A stretch of 64,000 nucleotides of DNA from positions 124,001 through 188,000 of the forward strand of contig WMCF01000178.1 in the NCBI GenBank assembly GCA_009792885.1, given 5' to 3'. Below the pieces are notes generated by a model. The model ran no database searches. It was not told the DNA's origin and saw nothing but the letters and a program-made list of their open reading frames with translations. This document shows, in pieces, positions 57,901-64,000 of this stretch. The DNA comes from Eremophila alpestris peregrina (Eukaryota > Chordata > Aves > Passeriformes > Alaudidae). The position numbers were made by a program, and so were the translations under genes. Position 1 is the first letter of the stretch; each line of letters starts with the position of its first letter.

Positions 57901-60900
57901 GGATGCTAAAGATACCTATCAAAAAAATCTTCTAACAGCATCACCTGCTACACACCTCAAACAATAAAACACCCCTCAAACTCCCGTGGGAAGCCAAAAT
58001 AGTAACCACAATCCTTTCTAAAGCACAGAATTCACCACAAAACTGTGCAGTCATTTTAAGAACAGAAACGTTCAAGGATTCAAAGCATTAACAAGGTCAG
58101 TAATCAAATGTCCTCTGCAATGCCCTCACTGCAAGGCTGTGGCCAACTGTATTACAGAGATTGTAACTGGATATGTGGCTCCTAAAAAGTAGATTTCCAC
58201 ACCACGAGTCCTGCTCAGAGCCACAGTAGCAAAGGATGGTTCACTGTGTACCTCAAACCACAGTGAGAATCTGCCTCATCTTAACAGATCACAACAAACA
58301 CAAAAGCTGGAAACTGCTCCACAGATTACGAGGCTCTTCTGATAAGATTTCCTGCCAGCAGGTCTCTCATTTCTGCCTGCTGCTTACCCCGATGACAGGA
58401 AAGCATTGCCAAAGGCAAGGGTCTTGTAGGCTTAAGTGTACAAATAGGGCATTCCAAGGGGACTGCAACGCTGCAATAGGAGCACTCAGAAAACTTCAGT
58501 CAAACAAATCTAGGAAATCCAGACAGGTATAGCTGAATCCCAACTAAAAAGAAGCATCTGTACCAATTCCTAACTAATCAGAAAGTTGTACTAACAGGAG
58601 TGGCAAGTCTGCAGCAGTAATGTTGCTAGAACTAAAGTAAGGCCAAGGACCTGGAGAGTGCTCCACCCCTGATCCAGGGCTTACTGAACTGCAGGTGAAA
58701 CCCCCTTTTAAAAATCACCAAGGGGCACCAGAGATCCTGCCACAACAGCTAGCAGTGCGTGGGGCAGGAGGAGGATCTGGATTGAACACCTCCAGGACCT
58801 GGCACTTCCCATGCAGAGCTGGGATCAGCCCCAGTCAGTGCCTCAGATTTGTGGGGAGGGGAACTCAGTGAGGATGGGATTGTGCCACCCCTGGACCTCA
58901 GAGAAGCCAAGACAGATGAAGGACAGAGACAGGCAGACGCTGCACAGGACAGAACAGGTCACTGCCTCGCCAAGTTGGGGCTGCTTCTCTGCATTAATCT
59001 CAGTCTTCCAGGTCCAAAGCAATTACATCAAGCTCAATTTATTGTTTCACCTTCCCCCGGGCACTCATTCACCTGCAGCAGACACTGCCAGGCAGCACAG
59101 CCAATCTGCTGCAACAGGCTGAGCAAAATTAATCACAGCACAAGAAAAAAACACAAACTACAGCTGAGCTGAAAAGGCAAAGTCACACTTACTTCTTAAT
59201 CTCCTCCTCGACTGCATTTACCCCTTCTGTTTGAGGGTTCTGGAATTTGTTAGTAGCACTTCCAAAGTCACACAGGACATAGTGGCCACGGTCATGCAGC
59301 AGAATGTTTTCAACCTGGGAGCATCACAGACAGACAGAGAATTACTCAGACAAAAAAATATTCAGGGTTTGCGTTTTTTTCAGATGAGTTAAGATTTTAA
59401 GTGCCTGAAGACATATCAGGCACATCTGACACTAAAACCTAATGTGACAGCAAATAAAACAGGCATCAAAACTCTATCTCCTAAAATAGAAGTCAAATCA
59501 TGGAAGCACAGTTGTAACACTGCCTTCCATCCTGCCACTCCTTCCTTCTCCTCCTGCAAGCACATTTCTTTGCCTCTTGTAAGACTTCAGTGTCCCAGTG
59601 CCTTTGGAGCTGAACGTTCCTGACCTACTGTGCCCCTGGTCTGGCATCTGAACTGGGGACAGGAAATCCAAGCTGTCCCAGCTTTACAAAGGGCTGTAAC
59701 ACTTCACTGTCCATGGAGCAGAGCGGAGGCAAACAACACACACACTTCCGTATTTATGAAATTAAAACACATCTCCAGGTCTTTGCCTGCATTTTACCTG
59801 TCTCTGAGAGTCTCATTCAAAACAAACCTCAGTCCATGCTCACGTTTATTTGCTTGTTCTCAGCGTCTTCTGGGTACCCCACAGTCCCTAAACAGGGGCT
59901 GTAGCAGCAGAGGCTCCCCCAGATGCTGAGAAGACCCCTTTCTTTCAAGTATTATCTGGTACCTTGAATCAGGCAATAGAAACAAATGCTGAAACAAATA
60001 AAATCAGCAGAAATCTCCTCAACACTCACAACTGTGTATTAACAAAACTCTACCTTGCATTCACCTAAGAAAATCGCCTGTTTCAACACTGACTTAAAAT
60101 GTGTGAAACCCTGCATTCCATTCTTTGCTTAGGCAGAGCATCCCTATCTTCCAACTACTCATCTGTGCAGCAGCATTAACAGCATGTTCTCTTGAGGGAA
60201 CACACAATTTTTCAAGTCTTTATCTTCAATCAGTGTCAAATTCTCAGATACAACGAGATAAAACATACTGCTCATACAGTTCAAAATAAAAAACATCACC
60301 ACATAAGCATTTGCTAACAAAACCCTTTGGAAGCAGAGCTCCCCATCAAGGATGATCTTTATAAGAAGGAAAGAAAAAGAAGGAGTCAGCATTTTAAGCA
60401 TAAGAAAATGCAGCCAAATTAGAGCAGCTGAGGGGGAGAATGTTGGCTTGAAACCAAGGGTTAAACACACCCTTTCCCCCTCTGCCATCCATCTGCTTTG
60501 AATAAAGCACTGCACACAGATGTTCTCCCCAGCAGATCAACACTGGCAGCGTTATTCCCTGCTCCCTGCAAATTCTCCTCCAACATTTCCCCAAGAGTCC
60601 TCCCACTTCATCTGGCTGAGAAGTCAGAGGCGATTTTTCACTCAAACACCCTGTGAGGTTTGCTAAACATCAGCATGGGACTATCCAGCAACCAGGTTTG
60701 ATCAGCAAATGCCAGGAGAAGGAAAAACTAAACACAGCAAAAGAAATTACTGCTACCCTCTGCCAGGCCAGAGAAAAGTGTCTTTAAAAGGAGTATGAAG
60801 GTGTCTTCTTCCGGTCAAACACTCAGAAAGCTGCACTCCAGGTTCCAGCACTGCTAACTCTGGCTGCAGCCTTTGACTGCAGACAGTCAGATTTAGACCC

Positions 60901-63759
60901 AAAACAAAAGCCTTTAAAAGTAAATGATGAGTTGTCTTAAGTTTTGCTGGTTACGGAGTGTAGTCAGCATGAGTCCTTCCAAAATAAATGCTTCTTTGCT
61001 AGAACAGAACCAGAGTAATAAAAACCACTGCACAGACATGCTGGGGAGGGATGAGGACAGGTTTTCTTTAGCTGACTTATTTAACATCTGTGGCCCTCTC
61101 CTGAGAGCAACAACTTTAAGGCCAGTATTCCTGACCTCAGGTAGTGATCTGGGAGGGATGCGTGACCAGGGCACACTTCCTGGCTGCTCTGCAGCACTGT
61201 CAGGTCTCTTCAGAGATGTTTCCACTTCCCTTTCTACCCTAGCACTACTCACTATTTACTTTTGAAAGTTGATTGGATGTGTTTGATGACACAGAGTGAG
61301 AGCCACGTAGCAGTGACTAATTTTGGCACAGGCACACTCCTGACAGGGCCAGCATGAGGGTTCACCATGAATGAGGGGACTGGGTAATTTTACAGATCAC
61401 ACTCAACAGACACCTCCAAACAAATTTCAGGCAAAGTATTATTGGTGGCATCAGGGCAAGACTTGGCATTGCAAAGAGCAACAGAAGGCAGTGAGATGAC
61501 AACAGCACAGTGGGACTGTCTGATCATGCCACAGCAGGGCAGCACTGTGAGGGCTCCTGCTGGAGTAAAATCAGGAGAAACTACATCCTCATCCTGAGAG
61601 AACCATTTCCTGGGCACTGCAGAAAGTAGGGAAAGGAAGGAGGAGGTTTGGATCAACAGCATCCTCTGAGTTGACTGACACGTTTTTTGGGTGTGTCCTG
61701 CTGTGTGTCTGCTGCAGTAAAAATCATCCTCTCATCTGACATCCAGATATATACAATCTGGTTTGTGACAACCAAAGCATATAAAATAAACATCACAGCC
61801 TGTACTGCACAGCAGGCAGTGCCACAGCACCTGATTCAAGCACCAGCCCAGGAGGGGACCCCTGAACACACCTGGGATGACACAGGATCTTTTTGTAGTC
61901 CCTACTCACAGTGCCATGTCCCCTTTTGCCTATAGACATGCTGGGTAAAGGTGCTGTTGTACCCAGCTGTTGGTCACTTCCCACCAGCTGGGGACTGTGC
62001 CAACAGGAGGCTGTTCTGCTCTAAATCAGGGGCCAATGAAACTCCTCCAGCTGCACTTGTTTGGAAGGGCTGAAAGCTCATTCACAGCATCCATTCTGCT
62101 GGCAGAGCTCTCTGGGCAGGAACCTCCATCACCAGAGCAGCATCAAAGAGCTGAAAGGCAAAAAAGGCCTCCAAGCCCCAAGCAGCTACCTGCAAAGCCA
62201 ACATCTGCCCTCTCTTCAGCAGGGTTATATTCACCCTAAGATAAAATCTACTCAATGGATGTCCCTCCTTACACCCAGAACTTGTACAAAACTTCTCTGG
62301 CCCTTAATCTCTCTTGGCTTTGCAACTCCCCCTAGACAGTATTACATTTTAACACAAATAAAGTCTATATATGTATAAATATTAAATCTGTGCTAGTACT
62401 TAGATCCCCAGAGGTCACCATGACAGAAGCAATACACTACTCAAGCAGAAAATATGTCTCCAAGCAGAGAAGAGCCAACTCTGACTTTGGGCACAACTTA
62501 CTAAGAGTCAGGCCTTGCAAAACCTTCCCTGACCTAAGCAGGCAACAGTGGGCTGGACACCAGCCCCAACAGCCCATTTCAGATGCAACTCAGAGCAGAA
62601 AGTAACACTCCAGATGAACTCACTAATCCAGCACAGACGTCCCAGATTTATTCCCCTGCAACACACTGAGTTTGTTCTTTCTTAAACCCCCCAGGGATTC
62701 ACCAGAAAGGTAAGGGCAGGAGTTAATGCCAGCTGGGGACGTTCCTGTTCCTCATCCTCTCACCCTGTTTTCCTGACCTATACCAACTCCTGTAAGCTGG
62801 CCACAGACTTTACAACTTTAAACCCAGTACTCAGATCGGTAAGAGATGACTCGTTTCCCCCTGAGAAGAGACATAGGAGTTGTTTCTATATCCAAATCGA
62901 CTGAGTAGTGGCATTGCCATAATTTCAAACATGCCAGAGCACACCCTGAGGCCTTTTCCCCTGCTCTACCTGGCTCTCCTTGGTACATGTGGCATCTTTG
63001 GCTCATGTAAAACAATGGCCAGTGGCACAAACAAACATCTGAGGGCTCTGAAAATAGAACCTGCCCCACAAAGCACATCTGAATTTCAAATGCACACAGA
63101 AGCCTCCTTCTTGCCTGAATATTTCATTCTGGCATTTTACGAGCTTGTTGAGAGCAAAGAGAACATCTTTTTGTTTGTTGGATTACAGGCATGGAATTTT
63201 TCCCAAACTGGCCCAGCTCCATTCCCAGCTAAGCACACAAAGTTTTACAACACACTTTCACATCAGAGCTCCAGAGGCCAGTTTCAAAAGCTCCTACGGA
63301 TTTCTGCCCCAAGGCAAACACTTCTGGAGTGCTCCTTTTAATCTGGGTCCAGGAAACAACATCATAACACACTTATTGTGAGCTACCTTAAATAAGCAGT
63401 ATTACTGGTCACTGTGAATCAGGTACATTCTGGCACATGTCCAAGCCAGAATTATTCACAAACATTTGTGTTTAAGTACATCTGTAGACAGCAAACATAT
63501 GGTAAGTAGCACTGAGAGGCTCATTTCTTTTTTTTATCTTCTAGTAGAGAGGTGTGTTTATGCCCACTTTCCCCCATTACCAGCAAGAGAAGCACAGCAC
63601 TGGGGCGTGGGCAGCTCACAGACACAAGGAGGATGCACCCCTGGAGCCACAGCTCACCTTCAGATCCCTGTGGATGATGGGAGTCTTGCACTGGTGTAGC
63701 CTGGCCACGGCCTCGCAGGTGTCACAGAAGATCTGCAGGACCTCGCTCTCGGTGAAGCC
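23134..63759 (-). CDS. AAK1: AAK1, AP2-associated protein kinase 1 (5' end missing)
   Basis: AAK1 is a Numb-associated Ser/Thr kinase of clathrin-coated pits. It phosphorylates the mu subunit of AP2 and so promotes cargo binding. The visible exons start in the kinase catalytic loop (HRDLK) and continue with DFG, the APE motif and the C-lobe; then a Gln/Pro-rich region with a 16-residue Gln tract; then a Ser/Thr and acidic region with adaptor-binding DPF and NPF motifs. Exons for the short form sum to 2406 nt, exactly 802 codons with stop, with all phases compatible. By comparison with the human 961-residue protein, about 150 N-terminal residues (glycine-rich tail and kinase N-lobe) are in or beyond the N gap. 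Two alternative last exons share the same entry phase. No break or lost key residue is seen. Confidence 0.97.
24249..29329 (-). other. Intronic DNA between the two AAK1 terminal exons
   Basis: For the long transcript this is intron. For the short transcript it is past the likely end. I found no exon in the AAK1 frame with both splice sites. An AATAAATA on minus near 25390 could be another poly(A) signal. Everything else is unassigned. Confidence 0.4.
29330..31372 (-). other. AAK1: 3' UTR of short AAK1 isoform, candidate poly(A) signals
   Basis: Sequence after the short-isoform stop becomes AT-rich, especially 29330-29870. Minus-strand AATAAA near 29790, and ATTAAA near 29504 and 29403, are candidate poly(A) signals. 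A pyrimidine-rich tract lies at 30645-30690. The true end cannot be fixed; the human gene has a very long 3' UTR. Confidence 0.4.
31373..31467 (-). CDS. AAK1: AAK1 terminal exon of the short isoform
   Basis: After acceptor ACTTTCAG it encodes GHSRNNSGSSESSLPNIARS then LLLVDQLIDL and a TAG stop at 31373. The C-terminus is nearly the same as the 961-residue human AAK1. LLLVD fits the clathrin-box consensus. Its 3' UTR continues to lower coordinates. Confidence 0.95.
31901..31990 (-). mobile_element. CR1 LINE 3' end fragment
   Basis: The plus strand contains CACAGAATGGTTTGGGTTGG followed by AAAAGACCTTAAGGACCAC, the complement of the CR1 3' tail. Confidence 0.75.
33017..33121 (-). CDS. AAK1: AAK1 last shared exon
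   Basis: It encodes DTNLISGFDAPEGSEKVAED then EFDPIPVLISKNSQ and leaves in phase 1 at CAA G|GTAAGC. Both alternative terminal exons accept this phase. Confidence 0.94.
35926..36036 (-). CDS. AAK1: AAK1 exon
   Basis: It encodes SLTGEDSLLDCSLLSNPAAD then LLDEFAPVAFAAQPHK. Acidic and Leu-rich, it is almost the same as human in its first half. Both sides are phase 1. Confidence 0.94.
36538..36800 (-). mobile_element. CR1 LINE 3' fragment
   Basis: It starts with CACAGAATCACAGAATCTCC on plus, then GGGAAGAGACCCACAGGGATC and AGTGCCCAGCACTCTCTGGG, a divergent CR1 tail in antisense. It lies in the AAK1 intron just before the 36872 exon in plus order. Confidence 0.7.
36872..36973 (-). CDS. AAK1: AAK1 exon
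   Basis: It encodes KADVAVESLIPGLEAPLPQR then LVSQSESVASNRT, very like human. The acceptor is the purine-rich GTGGAAAG and the donor ACAG|GTTGGT. Both sides are phase 1. Confidence 0.92.
38002..38103 (-). CDS. AAK1: AAK1 exon with ADPFGST
   Basis: It encodes KLIEGLKSPEPALLLPDLLP then LADPFGSTADAVN after acceptor TTGCCCCAG. It contains another DPF motif. Both sides are phase 1. Confidence 0.94.
38284..38590 (-). mobile_element. CR1 LINE 3' fragment
   Basis: The plus strand reads GGTCCAACCCC, CCATGGGCAGGGACATCTTCC, GACACTTCCAGGGATGGGGC, TCCCTTGTCCTGTCAC in the order of a CR1 tail complement. It lies in the 7.5-kb AAK1 intron. Confidence 0.8.
44938..45365 (-). mobile_element. CR1 LINE 3' region, well preserved
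   Basis: From TAGAATCTTGGAATGGTTTG onward the plus strand follows the CR1 3' region in complement for about 420 bp, through CTTGGACACTTCCAGGGATC, CTGTGTCCTGTCCCTCCAGG and CTCTCAGCTTTCCCTCCTAG. It has a nearly identical partner in the opposite orientation at 54655-54870. Confidence 0.9.
45573..45668 (-). CDS. AAK1: AAK1 exon with DPF motif
   Basis: It encodes EKTKDILSLDSSPPLLTVPD then PFIPLPLSDTP. The PDPFIPL part is the AP2 alpha-ear-type DPF motif and is close to the human sequence. Both sides are phase 1. Confidence 0.93.
46663..46749 (-). CDS. AAK1: Candidate in-frame cassette exon of AAK1
   Basis: Between two phase-1 AAK1 exons, 87 bases are bounded by acceptor TTTCTCTGCAG and donor G|GTGAGTA. 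They are open in the AAK1 frame, entering and leaving in phase 1, and would add 29 residues beginning EASACGTLSSVSFSPK. I do not recognise this sequence in human AAK1. It could be a chance ORF with good splice sites, so it is only a candidate. Confidence 0.3.
47316..47432 (-). CDS. AAK1: AAK1 exon
   Basis: It encodes KAPEKAGSSTENLIPGFQPA and on to DAFGGSSFTAGP. Both sides are phase 1. The ..LIPGFQ...DAF pattern is shared with human AAK1; the rest has diverged. Confidence 0.92.
47760..47917 (-). CDS. AAK1: AAK1 exon with NPF motif
   Basis: It encodes SASTTPSGSPRTSQQNVYNP and on to [20 protein letters not shown]. NPF is a binding site for EH-domain endocytic proteins. It leaves in phase 1 at G|GTAGGT. 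Confidence 0.95.
48181..48240 (-). mobile_element. Short CR1-like relic
   Basis: ATTAAGATCTCCAAGACCAT and CAAGTCCAACC on plus resemble the tail start of a divergent CR1 family. The piece is short and the call weak. Confidence 0.35.
48511..48731 (-). CDS. AAK1: AAK1 exon, conserved Ser/Thr-rich block
   Basis: It encodes AQAQAQVRQQQAQGTAQGQK, then VGSLTPPSSPKAQRAGHRRI and LSDVTHSAVFGVPASKSTQ, ending SLNKS plus AA at donor GTACGT. The SPK and GHRRILSDV parts are very like human AAK1. Confidence 0.95.
50519..50640 (-). mobile_element. CR1 LINE 3' end fragment
   Basis: The plus strand has CATGGAATGGTTTGGGGTG, AACTTAAAGGTCACCTAGTTCC and GAACACTTCCAGGG, the complement of a CR1 end. Confidence 0.75.
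51430..51662 (-). mobile_element. CR1 LINE 3' fragment
   Basis: The plus strand has CAGAATCATGGAATTGGTTGG, CCTCTAAGGTCATCAAATCCC, GTGCCAGGGCTGAACAAC and TTTCCTAATATCCAACCC. It is a divergent CR1 subfamily, similar to the one at 16559-16725. Confidence 0.78.
51781..52020 (-). CDS. AAK1: AAK1 Gln-rich exon 2 with pure CAG tract
   Basis: I place the acceptor at TTGTTTCCCAG|TTC because it alone gives phase 0 entry and fits FPVMQQGAPVQQQLMQNYYQ at the start. Sixteen uninterrupted CAG codons follow at 51916-51963, then LMAQQAAMQQK and a Gln/Ala/Pro stretch ending EQG at donor GTGAGA. The exon is exactly 240 nt. Confidence 0.88.
51916..51963 (-). repeat. AAK1: (CAG)16 coding trinucleotide tract
   Basis: Sixteen perfect CTG triplets on plus, CAG on the coding strand, encode 16 consecutive Gln. 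No CAA interruption is present. Confidence 0.97.
52212..52492 (-). CDS. AAK1: AAK1 Pro/Gln-rich exon 1
   Basis: It enters in phase 1 after acceptor TTGCAG and leaves in phase 0 at CAG|GTGGGT. The product is Pro/Gln/Ala-rich, with HQQQLFLKQQLLQ and then two Gln runs in which CAA codons interrupt CAG, ending QMMQAQQ. The region is low in complexity and would be disordered. Confidence 0.92.
52582..52736 (-). CDS. AAK1: AAK1 exon, conserved linker
   Basis: It encodes [20 protein letters not shown] and on through GILPIQPALTPRKRATAQ. This block is almost the same in human AAK1, unlike the more variable Gln-rich exons that follow. Confidence 0.95.
53478..53557 (-). CDS. AAK1: AAK1 exon after the kinase domain
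   Basis: It encodes NSPIPAKLPDPVKASEAAAK then KSQPKA. It leaves in phase 2 at AG|GTAACC. It starts the unstructured tail. Confidence 0.93.
54461..54564 (-). CDS. AAK1: AAK1 exon, end of kinase domain
   Basis: It encodes YMLEPDPDKRPDIYQVSYFA then FKLAKKDCPVQNVQ. The DPDKRPDI element holds the C-lobe Arg that packs against the APE motif. The acceptor is TCTTCAAG and the donor CAG|GTGAGC. Confidence 0.95.
54655..54870 (+). mobile_element. CR1 LINE 3' fragment, opposite orientation
   Basis: It reads in sense CR1 orientation on plus: GGGTGCCCAGAGCAGCTGTG, GGAAGTGTCCAAGGCCAGG, CCTCCAACCCAACCAATTCC. About 70 bp are identical in reverse complement to the copy at 44938-45365. It is the only plus-oriented CR1 seen in the window. 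Confidence 0.88.
55782..55914 (-). CDS. AAK1: AAK1 exon, kinase C-lobe
   Basis: It encodes [20 protein letters not shown] and on to DMHCLI, leaving in phase 1 at C|GTGAGT. It corresponds to helices F and G of the kinase. Confidence 0.96.
55915..57715 (-). other. AAK1: AAK1 intron (1.8 kb)
   Basis: Only unique-looking intronic sequence is visible; I see no exon or clear repeat. Confidence 0.65.
57716..57797 (-). CDS. AAK1: AAK1 exon with APE motif
   Basis: It encodes YTTLSYRAPEMVNLYSGKLI then TTKADIW, the end of the activation segment and start of helix F. The acceptor is CCTGCAG and the donor TGG|GTATGT. Confidence 0.96.
57798..59192 (-). other. AAK1: AAK1 intron (1.4 kb)
   Basis: Only unique-looking intronic sequence is visible; I see no exon or clear repeat. 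Confidence 0.65.
59193..59314 (-). CDS. AAK1: AAK1 exon with DFG motif
   Basis: It encodes VENILLHDRGHYVLCDFGSA and on to VNAVEEEIK. DFG binds magnesium, and the following loop is the activation segment. It enters in phase 0 and leaves in phase 2 at AA|GTAAGT. Confidence 0.96.
59315..63657 (-). other. AAK1: AAK1 intron (4.3 kb)
   Basis: No exon or strong repeat is recognised in this intron between the catalytic-loop and DFG exons. Open frames are short and without family resemblance. Confidence 0.65.
63658..63759 (-). CDS. AAK1: AAK1 exon with kinase catalytic loop (cut by gap)
   Basis: It encodes GFTESEVLQIFCDTCEAVAR and then ..TPIIHRDLK, ending at donor AAG|GTGAGC. HRD contains the catalytic Asp and the Lys two residues after it. 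The 5' side runs into the run of Ns at 63760. Confidence 0.96.
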
Positions 63760-64000
63760 NNNNNNNNNNNNNNNNNNNNNNNNNNNNNNNNNNNNNNNNN
63801 NNNNNNNNNNNNNNNNNNNNNNNNNNNNNNNNNNNNNNNNNNNNNNNNNNNNNNNNNNNNNNNNNNNNNNNNNNNNNNNNNNNNNNNNNNNNNNNNNNNN
63901 NNNNNNNNNNNNNNNNNNNNNNNNNNNNNNNNNNNNNNNNNNNNNNNNNNNNNNNNNNNNNNNNNNNNNNNNNNNNNNNNNNNNNNNNNNNNNNNNNNNN
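63760..64000. other. Assembly gap (Ns)
   Basis: All bases are N. The gap cuts the AAK1 exon that carries the kinase catalytic loop, so the N-lobe, ATP-binding Lys and start codon of AAK1 are not visible. Confidence 1.

Overview
The window looks like avian, probably songbird-like, nuclear DNA. It has spliced vertebrate genes, GC-rich CpG-island promoters, short intronic CR1 retroposon tails, an endogenous retrovirus remnant and an assembly gap of Ns (63760-64000). All three host genes read on the minus strand in the order GFPT1 - NFU1 - AAK1, which is also the order I recall for human chromosome 2p13. Exons were built by hand from splice sites, reading frame and remembered family sequence; no alignment was run. 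LAYOUT: (1) 1-6106 is intron 1 of GFPT1, and its tiny first coding exon (ATGTGTG, 6107-6113) lies in a CpG island at about 5390-6560. (2) About 6560-8480 is intergenic. (3) 8653-16351 holds a complete eight-exon NFU1 gene (252 codons), whose exon phases all agree, with a second CpG island at about 16000-16560. (4) About 16560-23130 is intergenic. Inside it, about 19740-22070 is a degraded plus-strand retroviral element in which an intronless, broken copy of the host gene SNIP1 sits between an LTR/leader-like segment and a retroviral integrase C-terminal remnant. This is the most unusual object here. (5) 23134-63759 is AAK1, the AP2-associated kinase. Seventeen shared exons, from the HRD catalytic loop onward, are followed by two alternative last exons: a short one at 31373-31467 ending in a clathrin-box-like tail, and a long one at 23134-24248 with repeated DVF..APF motifs. 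The short isoform is visible for 801 residues; its N-terminus lies in or beyond the gap. HOW THE GENES RELATE: GFPT1 makes the first committed step of hexosamine synthesis, NFU1 delivers iron-sulfur clusters in mitochondria, and AAK1 regulates clathrin-mediated endocytosis. They are neighbours by conserved synteny, not an operon or shared pathway. LIMITS: transcription starts, UTR ends and poly(A) sites are weakly supported. CR1 boundaries are approximate, and the retroviral segment boundaries are estimates to within tens of bases.
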